Assembly: GCA_000403215.2 (NCBI GenBank)
Contig: KE159536.1
Coordinates: 1-41,509 of the forward strand
DNA: 41,509 nt
Direction of reading: 5' to 3'
From: Lachnospiraceae bacterium A4
GTDB taxonomy: Bacteria > Bacillota > Clostridia > Lachnospirales > Lachnospiraceae
Shown: positions 1 through 7,865 of the stretch, one piece after another
How the letters are laid out: each line of letters begins with the position of its first letter
How positions within the stretch are numbered: position 1 is the stretch's first letter
Position numbers and translations under genes: made by a program
Notes under the pieces: generated by a model
What the model was told of the DNA's origin: nothing
The model's database searches: none
The model's input: only the letters and a program-made list of their open reading frames with translations

Positions 1-822
1 GATCTGTCTTTTGTAACTGATGCGATATTCTATGTGATGACAGAGAATCAGGCGACAGTATGTCCAAATGTTCCCTACAGGCTGCTCGAATATATCACAA
101 CAGGGCTTCGCTCCACTGTGGACAGCGAAAAACTGCTGTACAGCAGAAAGCGTGTGTATTTTCCAATACCAAAGCTGTATATGGTACAGACAGGGCTGGA
201 AAGTACAGCAGAAAAACTGCCTGAGCAGGTGCAGTATGATATACGTTTGAGCGATTCGTATCTGGCAGTGGAGGAACAGTATAAGAGCGCATTGACAGAG
301 CCGGATTTGGAGGCAGTGGTCCATGTATATGATTTCCGTATGACCTTGAAGGAGATGTTAGACTATATCGAATCAGGAACACAGCCAGAGCGGTTTGGGC
401 CATATCAGGGAGATCTGCTGGACTATGCGCTGACAGCAAACGGAATAACTTATATACAGCGCGCTGTCAAGAAAGAAAAGCAGAACAAGTATGATATGCC
501 AGAAAATGTAACCAGCGTGGCGGATTATTTAGAGCTATTGATCAAAAGAGACATATTTGTGGATTTGTTGACAGATAAGGAGGTATGTGATATGACGATG
601 GCACAATTCTCAAGAGATGATATTTTACTTTATCAAGGACGGGAAGAAGGACGGGAAGAAGGACGAGAGGAAGGAAGAGAAGAAGGCAAGAAGATAGGGG
701 TAATCCATACTTATCAGAAACTGGGCATACCCTATGAGACAGCCAGACAATACATTATGGAGGAATTTGGCACAAATGCAGAGGAGGCTGAGGAACTTTT
801 GCGGTCTTACTGGAAAGTATAA
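1..822 (+). CDS. Rpn-family recombination-promoting nuclease/putative transposase, 3' part
   Basis: The reading frame is open from base 1, so the gene begins outside the window. The visible residues start DLSFVTDAIFYV and continue into TENQATVCPNVPYRLLEYI, which matches the core of Rpn/YhgA-type PD-(D/E)XK nucleases, where an E-x-Q-S/A-T pair lies in the active-site region. Rpn proteins are DNA endonucleases that promote RecA-independent recombination. Near the C terminus a run of four GREE units is followed by a helical tail ending EELLRSYWKV; such GREEG repeats are frequent in clostridial members. It is followed by its own hairpin terminator, so it is transcribed apart from the regulator genes downstream. 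The family call is firm; activity of this copy cannot be judged because the catalytic N terminus is missing. Confidence 0.8.
   Translation, partial: DLSFVTDAIFYVMTENQATVCPNVPYRLLEYITTGLRSTVDSEKLLYSRKRVYFPIPKLYMVQTGLESTAEKLPEQVQYDIRLSDSYLAVEEQYKSALTEPDLEAVVHVYDFRMTLKEMLDYIESGTQPERFGPYQGDLLDYALTANGITYIQRAVKKEKQNKYDMPENVTSVADYLELLIKRDIFVDLLTDKEVCDMTMAQFSRDDILLYQGREEGREEGREEGREEGKKIGVIHTYQKLGIPYETARQYIMEEFGTNAEEAEELLRSYWKV
637..684 (+). repeat. four 12-bp tandem repeats inside the Rpn-family gene
   Basis: Four consecutive 12-base units close to GGACGGGAAGAA (the first two identical, the last two with a few changes) encode four Gly-Arg-Glu-Glu blocks. Such in-frame repeats change number by slippage without breaking the frame. 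Confidence 0.85.
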
Positions 823-879
823 TACGATTTCGTTCCAATTATTACAGGTTTCGTTCCATTGATACAAAAAAACAGAAAA

Positions 880-923
880 GACTGCCGATATAAACAGAAA
901 CAGGTTTATATCAGCAGTTTTTT
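880..923 (+). terminator. intrinsic terminator of the Rpn-family gene
   Basis: A 15-bp stem (881-895 with 904-918, one G-T pair), an 8-base loop and a run of T make a strong rho-independent terminator 58 bases after the stop codon. It separates this gene from the two-component operon that starts at 945. Confidence 0.85.
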
Positions 924-944
924 GCTTGTAAGGAGAAATAGAGA

Positions 945-1772
945 ATGAACATTGCAGTCTGTGATGATGACAAAATCATATTAGAGATGCTTCAAAATAT
1001 GATTATCAATACCATAGCAAACACACAGCTAGTTACACCAAAAATCAAGCACACACAAAACGAAGAACAAAATAAAGAATTGAATACAACAAACTTGAAA
1101 ACAGAAGGTTTGAATGCAAACTTGTCAACATTTTGCACTGGGGAGGCGTTATTGTCCGCGATTAAAGGCACCAAGTACATTCCAGCCAGACAGTTCGATA
1201 TCATTTTTCTTGATATTCAAATGGCGGGCATCAATGGAATTGAGGCTGCGAAAGCAATTCGGGCAGTTGATGACAAGGCGGTATTGATATTTATAACGGC
1301 AGTCAAGGAATATGTCTTTGAAGCATTTGACGTAGCAGCATTTCACTATCTGGTCAAACCGTTCGAGGAGCAGAAATTTTCGGAGGTTTTAGTGCGGGCG
1401 GTCAAGGAAGTACAGAAGCACCAAAAAGCGGCAGAAGAGATGCTGGTGGTCAAATCAGGGAAAAATAGTGTCACCATACAAAAGAAGCGTATTTATTATA
1501 TCGAGAATAAAGCTAAAAAATTAGTGTTTCATACAGACAAAAAGGTTCTTGAAATCTACGCCGCCATGCTTCCCATAGAACAAGAGCTTGGCGCCGCATT
1601 TTACCGCTGTCATAGAGGATATCTGGTCAATATGGCTTATATCGAGGCGTATAGCAGGGACAGCATTACGCTGGCTAATGGAGAGACAATCTATCTGGCG
1701 AAGGAGAAATATCCTGAATTTGTCAAGACCTACATGCGGTATCTTAGAAACGGGGTGCATGGCAGTGTATAA
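945..1772 (+). CDS. LytTR-family response regulator
   Basis: A receiver domain opens with MNIAVCDDD and has the phosphoacceptor Asp in FLDIQMAG at about residue 90, then ITA and a KPF motif (the conserved Thr/Ser and Lys). A C-terminal LytTR DNA-binding domain covers roughly residues 160-270 (RCHRGYLVNM is typical). Regulators of this AgrA/VirR class are phosphorylated by GHKL kinases, and the kinase gene follows with a short overlap. Start chosen at ATG 945 behind AAGGAG. Odd point: residues about 27-60 form a hydrophilic Asn/Thr/Lys/Glu-rich stretch between the first acidic pocket and the Asp-bearing strand. That makes the protein, at 275 residues, about 30 longer than usual. Confidence 0.92.
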   Translation: MNIAVCDDDKIILEMLQNMIINTIANTQLVTPKIKHTQNEEQNKELNTTNLKTEGLNANLSTFCTGEALLSAIKGTKYIPARQFDIIFLDIQMAGINGIEAAKAIRAVDDKAVLIFITAVKEYVFEAFDVAAFHYLVKPFEEQKFSEVLVRAVKEVQKHQKAAEEMLVVKSGKNSVTIQKKRIYYIENKAKKLVFHTDKKVLEIYAAMLPIEQELGAAFYRCHRGYLVNMAYIEAYSRDSITLANGETIYLAKEKYPEFVKTYMRYLRNGVHGSV

Positions 1773-3306
1773 TGTGATGATGAAAATTTTCAAATGCTTG
1801 TTTTATGCGGCGCAGGGATATAGTGTGCAGTATTTGTTTGAGGGATTTATGCTGCCCAAGTGTTCTGTTTCCAGATATCAATCCATGAAAATCAATAAGT
1901 GGCTGGCGGGGAGTGTATGGATTGTGACTGAAATGATGGCAGATCTGCTGATTTCGCGCGTCAATAGAAAACCGCAGTTCACGATTATGGATATTGTGCA
2001 GAGTGGGCGTTTCAAGATTGCAAAAACACTGCTGTGTTCTATAGTATTGTATTTGTTTTGTCTGTGCTGGTATCAGGGAAAATGGCTGCTGAAGCTTTTT
2101 CTGGTCATTCAGTTTCTGTCGCTGCGCCAGCTTTCAATTTGGACAGGTTTTAGTCTGAATTTGCTTGGGCAAAGAAAGCTGGCGCAGTTGGAACATGCAT
2201 TTTTAGAGGGGAAGCTGCAGATGGCGGAGTTTGTACAGTACATGGAACTAGCAGCATTGTGCAGTGTTGCCGTTGTGTGGCTGCTGCAATGCACGATACT
2301 TATTTTATTTATCAGGAAAATCGTCAAGAGTTTTTGCTGTTGGAAGCCAGAGCGCCTGAACAGGGAGGCAGCCATGTATCTTCTGCCGGCAGTGACGGGA
2401 CTGCTGCTTGATTTGTTGCTGCGCATGATGATGATTACCATTGAGGAGGGCAGACAGGTTTTATTGTACAAACGATACCCTGTCTCATATTTTGCGATAC
2501 CCGTGATTGCGATTGTACTGATGCTGGCAATTGTGTTCAGCTTCCAGAGCTGTCAGGAGATGGCAGCGATTCAGCGCGCGCGGGCAGAGAAAATCGTGCT
2601 GGAAAACCAGATGATACAGATGCGGGCTTTTATCGCCGAAACGGAGCAGATGTATCGCACAATGCGTTCTGTCAGGCATGATATTAAAAATCACCTGCTG
2701 GTTTTGCGCCAGCTAATGCTTCAAAAATTTCCCGCGGCGGATACGGAGAATGAAAAAGAACAGGAAATTTGGTGTTATTTTGAAGATATATGTCACGCTG
2801 TCGGGCAGCTTGACAACCAAATTCACACAGGCAATGCGGTGAGTGACGCCATTATCCATACCAAATTCAGCTACGCCCGCAAAATGCTTGATACAATTTG
2901 TCTGAATGCCGAAGCCTTTGCAGTGCCAGCTTCCGCCAGGCTTAAAGCTTATGATCTTGGAATTATTTTAAATAATGGGCTGGACAACGCCATTGAGGCG
3001 TGCGTGCGCCTGCACAGGCAGAAGCCAGAGACCAGGCTTTTCATTACAATCAGGTCTTTTTGTGTAAAAAATATGTTATTTATCGAAATAGAGAACAGCT
3101 TTGATGGTGCAATACTGCTGGATAAGGACAGCGGTTTTCCCATAACAACGAAAGAGGACAAGGAGGTGCATGGAATTGGACTAAAAAATATCAGAAATTG
3201 TGCAGCAAACTATGACGGCGGCGTGGACTGCATCGTAGAGAAGGAGACATTTACGTTGTCGGTCATGGTTGCATCTGCGCCAAATAAGAACGAAGAAAAG
3301 GAGTGA
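1759..3306 (+). CDS. GHKL-domain membrane sensor histidine kinase (AgrC-like)
   Basis: The protein has 515 residues if it starts at ATG 1759, which overlaps the regulator gene by 14 bases; ATG 1777 or 1780 is also possible because no strong ribosome site marks any of them. About five hydrophobic helices lie in the first 280 residues, followed by a coiled linker. Then comes RHDIKNHL with the phosphorylated His near residue 307. The ATPase domain has the N box NNGLDNAIEAC and a G box GIGLKNI around residue 472, the layout of GHKL kinases paired with LytTR regulators. It probably senses a peptide or an envelope signal and phosphorylates the upstream regulator. The ligand is unknown; no AgrD-like peptide gene is visible nearby, but the next gene is co-directional and only 7 bases away. 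Confidence 0.9.
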   Translation: MAVYNVMMKIFKCLFYAAQGYSVQYLFEGFMLPKCSVSRYQSMKINKWLAGSVWIVTEMMADLLISRVNRKPQFTIMDIVQSGRFKIAKTLLCSIVLYLFCLCWYQGKWLLKLFLVIQFLSLRQLSIWTGFSLNLLGQRKLAQLEHAFLEGKLQMAEFVQYMELAALCSVAVVWLLQCTILILFIRKIVKSFCCWKPERLNREAAMYLLPAVTGLLLDLLLRMMMITIEEGRQVLLYKRYPVSYFAIPVIAIVLMLAIVFSFQSCQEMAAIQRARAEKIVLENQMIQMRAFIAETEQMYRTMRSVRHDIKNHLLVLRQLMLQKFPAADTENEKEQEIWCYFEDICHAVGQLDNQIHTGNAVSDAIIHTKFSYARKMLDTICLNAEAFAVPASARLKAYDLGIILNNGLDNAIEACVRLHRQKPETRLFITIRSFCVKNMLFIEIENSFDGAILLDKDSGFPITTKEDKEVHGIGLKNIRNCAANYDGGVDCIVEKETFTLSVMVASAPNKNEEKE

Positions 3307-3313
3307 TCAAACA

Positions 3314-4087
3314 GTGAATATTTTTGGATTGGGAGGGCTTTATGGTGTGTATGGAGGATTTGGCTATAATAGTCTGGGTACTGGTTATTTAGGTACTGGC
3401 TATTTAAGCTCTGGCTATTTGGGTAGTGGCTGCTCAGGTACTGGCAGTCTCATATATAACAGTCTAAATAACACAGCCCTCAAGCAGGTGAACGGTATCA
3501 ACAGCGGATTTGCACAGGCCGCATCTCCTAGTTTTCAGCATGTTCTCGCAGCAAGTATCAAGGGGGAAGGCTTGGCAGCATTGCTGTCAGCACAGTATCC
3601 AGACATCAAATATCAGGTGATGGATACCTCTAAAATAGACGCTGCCCTGTGGCAGCGAAACGACTACCCTTTCGAGAGATTTTATGCGGAGAAGGCGGAC
3701 ACATCGGTGCTGGACTGGAAGCCGTCAGCACAAGAGCCGTCCATGACGGACGCCCGTGTACAGGCAAGATTAAACGCCGCGCGCGGCAAGTATGCTGTGA
3801 TAGTTCCGCCAGAGCTGGAGGAAAAGTTAGATGGTAACACCGAACTTGCACAGGATATTTTTTGCAAAATAACAGCACTTGCTATGCAGCAGGACACTGT
3901 ACCGCGCACAATTGATTCGTTTAGCATTGCGCTTGACAAAGATGGCAATATTGCCAACTATCGTTTTTCCGGCGGAGGCGGACAACTGATGTTTCCATAT
4001 GGCACTTTACTGGAAAGAAACGCAGCGCAAAAGACAGGTACAGCTAAAACACTGCATCAAAAACGGCGGCATCATTTAAACGAATAG
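3314..4087 (+). CDS. Gly/Tyr-repeat protein of unknown function, third gene of the two-component operon
   Basis: I do not recognise the family. GTG 3314 is preferred as start because AAAAGGAG ends just before the kinase stop codon, 9-10 bases upstream; this gives 257 residues. The N terminus is rich in Gly and Tyr with five 5-residue repeats of the GTGYL type. It is followed by a soluble-looking domain of about 190 residues and a basic tail. No signal peptide or membrane helix is evident. Its place directly after a kinase gene suggests joint transcription and perhaps a role in the same response, but this is inference only. The repeated N terminus resembles short surface or oligomerising segments; no enzyme motif is seen. 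Confidence 0.7.
   Translation: MNIFGLGGLYGVYGGFGYNSLGTGYLGTGYLSSGYLGSGCSGTGSLIYNSLNNTALKQVNGINSGFAQAASPSFQHVLAASIKGEGLAALLSAQYPDIKYQVMDTSKIDAALWQRNDYPFERFYAEKADTSVLDWKPSAQEPSMTDARVQARLNAARGKYAVIVPPELEEKLDGNTELAQDIFCKITALAMQQDTVPRTIDSFSIALDKDGNIANYRFSGGGGQLMFPYGTLLERNAAQKTGTAKTLHQKRRHHLNE
3377..3451 (+). repeat. five 15-bp tandem repeats in the Gly/Tyr-repeat gene
   Basis: Units close to GGTACTGGCTATTTA follow one another and encode GTGYL, GTGYL, SSGYL, GSGCS and GTGSL. Copies diverge gradually to the right. Unit length is a multiple of three, so gain or loss keeps the frame. Confidence 0.85.
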
Positions 4088-4117
4088 GGGAAACGCCTAT
4101 CCGCGTCCGTGTGTAAA

Positions 4118-4146
4118 CGAGCAGGGGAAAGCTTTTCGCCTGCTCG
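4118..4146. repeat. inverted repeat / hairpin
   Basis: CGAGCAGG and CCTGCTCG flank a core that also pairs with one mismatch, giving about 13 bp of stem downstream of the Gly/Tyr-repeat gene. It lacks a T run, so it is a poor intrinsic terminator but may protect or end the operon transcript. Confidence 0.6.
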
Positions 4147-4576
4147 TGTGCAGCGTTAGCGGCAGATTTCCTATCCGCTCCGTGTGCTTAAAAGTCTGGT
4201 TTTTGCTTCAACTGTTCCATTAGAAAGGCAATTTGTGCCTCCTTTTTTTGCGGGAGCCGTTCCGTTCATTGCAGCGTATTTGAAATATAGCTTCTGCAAC
4301 TTCACACATCGCTGGCTTCTCATTTCTTGTTTCGTTGATTGTCAGATAGCGGAGATCTCCGTGATGGCTGACAGGGTATATAAGGTATCCTTGGTGTGTA
4401 CTACGGTATGTTTACTGTTCACAGGTATTCAATCTGTTCTTTTTGATTATACGACTTTGCCGGAAATTTAGCAATCTGTGCAAAATCAGATTGAAACAAT
4501 TCTGCCTGGGTTATAATTTTGGACATGCCTTTTGACGGATTTATCATCAGGCATCTCCATCAGGCTAACAAATATT

Positions 4577-4609
4577 GTCGGGAATATTCTTTGTACTATA
4601 GTATAGTAC
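4577..4609 (+). promoter_or_regulatory. orphan promoter with a perfect operator-like palindrome
   Basis: TTGTCG, a 16-base spacer and TATAGT form a plausible promoter. The perfect 17-base palindrome GTACTATAGTATAGTAC (4593-4609) covers the -10 region, as repressor sites do. Downstream an AAGGA and ATG 4636 open only 13 codons before a stop inside the inverted-repeat element, so the regulated gene appears lost. Confidence 0.5.
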
Positions 4610-4643
4610 CAGTGTAATAAGGAACTGTAAAATTATGAATATC

Positions 4644-4816
4644 AGGAATTATAGAAAAATAACTGACGCATCCTGACTTGGCTCTTTCTCCGATTATGCA
4701 TGCCAAAAAGCCTCGCCGCAGCCCGCTGCGCCTACGTTTTTTGACAATTGTATTAGCAGTTTCACCTCGAAGAAATATCCTGCGCAATCAGCAACACTTA
4801 TTTTCCTGCAATTCCT
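4644..4816. mobile_element. MITE-like inverted-repeat element, copy A
   Basis: The left end AGGAATTATAGAAAAATAA and the reverse complement of the right end, AGGAATTGCAGGAAAATAA, match at most positions. No coding capacity is seen within the 173 bases. A third, weaker end (AGGAACTGTAAAATTAT) starts at 4619. The same end sequence occurs at 6574-6678 and 7345-7403. Confidence 0.6.
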
Positions 4817-4956
4817 AAACAGATTGCACTTCACGGGAATGTGGAGTGTTTTTTTATTTTCCAAACATATCTGACAACAGAACTCAGGATGATGAGACAG
4901 CACATCGCCTGTGGGAGGAAATTCCACGGGTAAATGTTATTTTTTTGTGAATTCTC

Positions 4957-4985
4957 TTGAAAAGTTGAGAAAAATAAGATAAAAT
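4957..4985 (+). promoter_or_regulatory. promoter of the MarR gene
   Basis: TTGAAA (4957-4962), a 17-base spacer and TAAAAT (4980-4985) lie 35 bases before the marR-type start codon. Confidence 0.7.
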
Positions 4986-5019
4986 ATGTCTGTTTTCGGA
5001 CTGAAAGGAGGAAAAATCT

Positions 5020-5460
5020 ATGTATACGGCAAAAGAAGTTCTTGTTACATTCAATGCAACCATCAATGGATATGAGGAAATCTACCGGGGTGTCGCCAAG
5101 TCTTTTGGCTTATCTGATTGTGCATTTTGGATATTGTATTTCATACGCCAGTCGGAAGAAAAAGTCACCCAAAAAGATATCTGCAGTTTTATATACCAGC
5201 CAAAGCAGACAGTTCATTCTGCCTTGAAAAAGATGGTGGAAGACGGCTTAATTGAAGTTGGGGATTACAACGGCAGACGTCATAAGTATGTCACGCTGAC
5301 AGAAAAAGGCGAAGCGTTTTCCAGAAAAACGGTTGATCTGGTTCTTGCTGAAGAAATTGCAGCCTTTGAGGATATGGATGCCTCGGAAAGAGAACTTGCA
5401 ATGAAATTACTTGCGAAATACTCAGACAGCCTGTCCCAGCGAATGAGTAAGTTCAGATAG
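5020..5460 (+). CDS. MarR-family transcriptional regulator
   Basis: The 146-residue protein has the usual MarR size and winged-helix layout. A dimerisation helix comes first. A helix-turn-helix follows around KVTQKDICSFIYQPKQTVHSALKK (residues about 49-72). A wing comes next at VGDYNGRRHKYVTLTEKG, where the D-x-R-x-x-x-x-x-L-T-x-x-G pattern is diagnostic. C-terminal helices complete the dimer interface. Start fixed by AAAGGAGG at 7-8 bases. It lies 8 bases before a MATE transporter gene on the same strand, so it probably controlled this exporter in response to a toxic ligand. Since the transporter is now broken, the regulator may be orphaned. Confidence 0.92.
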   Translation: MYTAKEVLVTFNATINGYEEIYRGVAKSFGLSDCAFWILYFIRQSEEKVTQKDICSFIYQPKQTVHSALKKMVEDGLIEVGDYNGRRHKYVTLTEKGEAFSRKTVDLVLAEEIAAFEDMDASERELAMKLLAKYSDSLSQRMSKFR

Positions 5461-5468
5461 GAGTTATT

Positions 5469-6969
5469 ATGGAAAAGAATTTAACGCAGGGAAGTATTAA
5501 AAAACACTATTTTAAGTATCTTGGCGTAGCCTTTGGAGGTTCCATGATCTCCTGTATATACGGGCTGGTGGACGTTGCTGTAGTTGGCCAGTATCAGGGC
5601 CCGCAGGGTACGGCGGCATTGTCTATTGTAGCGCCAATCTGGACAATTTTGTACAGTCTGGGGATTTTGACCGGCAGCGGAGGTTCTGTCAAATATACAT
5701 ATTACAAGGCACAGGGAAAGACCGACGAGGCAAACGCTTGCTTTACCTTGTCCTTGAGTTTTACTTCGGCCATAGCGGTAGTCTGCTGGATCGGACTCAC
5801 TGTTTTTGATGACCAGCTGCTCTGTCTGTTTGGTGCGGATGATATTCTTCTGCCATTGGCAAAGACATATCTTCGCCCGATTCAGTTTGTGATTCCGGCA
5901 TATCCGTTCACGCAAATGCTCGCCGCTTACCTGACAAACGATAATGCGCCGGGGTTTGCGGCCTTTGCGACTCTGTGCGGCGGATGCTTTAATATTTTCG
6001 GAGATCTGTATTTTGTGTTTGGGCTGGACATGGGGATATTTGGCGCAGGTCTTGCGACTGCGATTGGCGTGACACTGACGATTGCGGTTATGGTCTCCCA
6101 TTTCTTCAGCAGGAAAAATGCACTCAGGCTGTCCCGTGTACATGACTGTATTCATAAGACAAAGGAGCTGGTGTTCAATGGCTGCTCTACCTTCGTTTCA
6201 GAAATAGCGATGGGGATTATAGCGATGCTGTTTAACCGTCAGATTATGAATTATCTGGGTTCAGATGCGCTGGCGGTATTTGGGGTTATTGTCCAGATCT
6301 CCGGTCTTGTCCAATGCTTTACCTATGCTGTGGGACAGGCGGCACAGCCAATCATCTCTGAAAACTACAGCGTGCATCATTGGGAGCGCATCAGGGAAAC
6401 GCGGAAATATTCCCTGATTTGTGCTACAATAATCCGGTAACATAAGCACATTCCAAAAGATGTATGCTACAATTCCGGCGCGTCTGGCAGCAGGCGGTGT
6501 CGTGGATATGGATTGTGATCACACTGCTTTGGATATTGTCATTCCCCACCCGGTTTATGCCTGGATGGGGAATGAATTGTAGGAAAATAAGTGTCCTTAA
6601 CTCGTCTGAGCAGACTTTTGAACAGTTAAAGCCCCTTATTTAGGAAGCATACGAATTTTCTTTTTCCTACAATTCCTAAAAGGATTTACTGGCGATAAAG
6701 AGACGGTTGCATACGGTCATCATTTTCTTAGGATTATCTGTATTACTTGCCCGGCAGTTTCTGTAATGATGATGATTATATCTGTTTTTCAGGCTATCGG
6801 GCAAAAAACGAAACCGATGATCCTGTCATTACTGCGTAAAGGCGGGCTGGATATTTCCTTTATGTTCTTTATGGATGCGGCGGCTGGCGCAAATGGCATA
6901 CCGTGGGCAAATCCGATTGCGGACAGCCTTGCGATGGGTATGGCACTGGTGCACCAGCCCTGTGCCTAA
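5469..6969 (+). pseudogene. MATE-family multidrug/Na+ antiporter, disrupted
   Basis: The first frame (5469-6440, 323 residues) is the N-terminal two thirds of a MATE transporter, with helices matching the first lobe and the start of the second. It ends early after YSLICATIIR; intact proteins are about 450 residues. MATE-like sequence resumes in another frame at about 6482 (VWQQAVSWIWIVITLLW). It is then cut by a 105-base inverted-repeat element (6574-6678) and ends in a third frame (GDKETVAYGHHFLRI onward to 6969) with the typical LRKGGLDI and GIPWANPIAD segment. At least one frameshift plus an insertion therefore inactivated it. It would have exported cationic drugs or metabolites from the membrane and was probably controlled by the upstream MarR protein. 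Confidence 0.9.
6574..6678. mobile_element. MITE-like inverted-repeat element inside the MATE gene, copy B
   Basis: GAATTGTAGGAAAA at the left and its reverse complement TTTTCCTACAATTC at the right bound about 105 non-coding bases with internal self-complementarity (GTCTGAGCAGAC). MATE coding sequence flanks it on both sides, which shows that it was inserted. It shares ends with copies A and C. Confidence 0.75.
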
Positions 6970-7334
6970 AAAGAGCGTGAGTCCTGCACAGCCTTTCTGC
7001 GCCGCTCATGTCTTTTCCTGCCATTTGTCTTGTGCTGGTAGTTGTCGCACCGCCAGCGCTTTTTTAATCCGGCGCTGCCTGCCTCAACATCAGCAAGAGC
7101 ATATGCCTCAAAAGCGGTCTGCGGCCGCAGGCTGCAATATGGACAGTCTGGATCACCGCAGGCTTCGTCCAGCCATTCTCCGCAGGAGGGACAAGCCCAC
7201 GAATCATACTTGTCGATTTGTACCAGTGTGTTGGCGCCGCAGAGTGGACAGAGGGCGTCTTTTGAGACATAGCCAAGCTGCGACCATTTAAATTGCTTTT
7301 TACGTGCTTTTAAATAATTCCTTCTGTTTTTCAT
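6966..7334 (-). CDS. small zinc-ribbon protein of unknown function
   Basis: The 122-residue protein opens with a basic stretch (MKNRRNYLKARKKQFKW). It carries three Cys pairs, CPLC, CPSC and CPYC, with a further Cys in CGDPDC, giving at least one and perhaps two zinc ribbons between residues 29 and 68. The C-terminal third is highly basic. The start has AAGGAAA 5 bases upstream. I do not recognise a named family; similar small ribbon proteins bind nucleic acid or act as chaperone-like adaptors, but that is not shown here. The 3' end meets the end of the broken MATE gene (4-base overlap), and the 53-base palindromic repeat copy C lies just upstream, where a promoter would be. Confidence 0.65.
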   Translation of the reverse strand: MKNRRNYLKARKKQFKWSQLGYVSKDALCPLCGANTLVQIDKYDSWACPSCGEWLDEACGDPDCPYCSLRPQTAFEAYALADVEAGSAGLKKRWRCDNYQHKTNGRKRHERRRKAVQDSRSF

Positions 7335-7344
7335 AGCTGTTTCC

Positions 7345-7403
7345 TTAGGAACTGTAGGAAAATAACCGATGCAACTTGCGCAGGATATTTCTGCAGTTCC
7401 TTA
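7345..7403. mobile_element. short palindromic repeat, copy C of the MITE-like family
   Basis: GGAACTGTAGGAAAAT at the left and GGAACTGCAGAAATAT read from the right form the ends of a 53-base unit (7348-7400). TTA sits directly outside each end (7345-7347 and 7401-7403), which may be a 3-bp target duplication. Its inner part TTGCGCAGGATATTTCT is shared with copy A. Confidence 0.65.
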
Positions 7404-7536
7404 TTAATAAAAGTTACTGCATCGGATTGATGCGTTGATTTTATTATAGCGTGCTTAATTTGCTGTGTAAAGAAATTCCATTGAAATATACTTCTAAAAA
7501 AATCCAAAAAATAATTCATAAATTGTAAAAAAAGTG

Positions 7537-7565
7537 TTGACAGTTTATAAATATGGTGATATAGT
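7537..7565 (+). promoter_or_regulatory. promoter of tRNA-Lys
   Basis: Consensus TTGACA (7537-7542), a 17-base spacer and TATAGT (7560-7565), 53 bases upstream of the tRNA. Confidence 0.8.
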
Positions 7566-7617
7566 ATTTATTGTTCAGTGGACAACACAGAGAACAGCAA
7601 GTAAATACTTGATAAAT

Positions 7618-7690
7618 GCACCGCTAGCTCAGTTGGTAGAGCACCTGACTCTTAATCAGGGTGTCCAGGGTTCGAGCCCCTGGCGGTGCA
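7618..7690 (+). tRNA. tRNA-Lys (anticodon CUU)
   Basis: The 73-base cloverleaf has a 7-bp acceptor stem (GCACCGC with GCGGTGC), a D arm with AGCTCAGTTGGTAGAGC, an anticodon stem CCTGA/TCAGG with loop CTCTTAA (anticodon CTT at 7651-7653) and a T arm with GTTCGA. The CCA end is not encoded. The gene stays intact because the integrated element brings its own copy of the 3' half; a truncated copy of that half lies at the far end of the element (11588-11630). Confidence 0.97.
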
Positions 7691-7820
7691 CTGAAAGCAC
7701 TATTTTTGAAGCGTAGGCTTCGGGGATGGTGTTTTTATTTTGACATGTTTGTCCTACAAATGAACAGCAGCATGGAGGCGATCGGGGGGCTGTTGTTTTC
7801 ATTTGTAGGATAGAAACGTA
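7650..7820 (+). repeat. attL direct repeat
   Basis: The first 87 bases (7650-7736) are identical to 11588-11674 and contain the 3' half of tRNA-Lys from the anticodon onward. The remaining 84 bases match 11675-11763 with scattered substitutions and a small indel. The second part forms a hairpin with 13-bp arms (7752-7764 with 7798-7810). Confidence 0.92.
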
Positions 7821-7865
7821 TTTAGACCCCCTAACTAAAAATCAGAGGGTCTAAAATCAGTAATT

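Larger units (their letters stand above)
4088..4956. other. gene-poor decayed spacer
   Basis: No convincing gene is visible in about 870 bases. The stretch holds a hairpin at 4118-4146, an orphan promoter/palindrome near 4577-4609 and an inverted-repeat element at 4644-4816. A short open frame at 4184-4471 has no ribosome site or recognisable content. The composition and the stranded regulatory signal suggest remains of deleted genes. Confidence 0.6.

Noticed and set aside
637-684. CRISPR-like interpretation of the tandem repeats
   Set aside because: Units are 12 bases, contiguous, without spacers and in frame in a coding region; no CRISPR array is present anywhere in the window.
4226-4249. 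weak hairpin AGGCA/TGCCT with a T run as a terminator
   Set aside because: A 5-bp stem is too short to call, and on the other strand the same bases resemble a ribosome site without a usable start codon.
4184-4471. 95-codon plus-strand frame in the decayed spacer
   Set aside because: No ribosome site, odd composition and no recognisable domain.
5481-6155. 224-codon minus-strand frame opposite the MATE gene
   Set aside because: It is the complement of a recognisable transporter sequence and has no family features or ribosome site.
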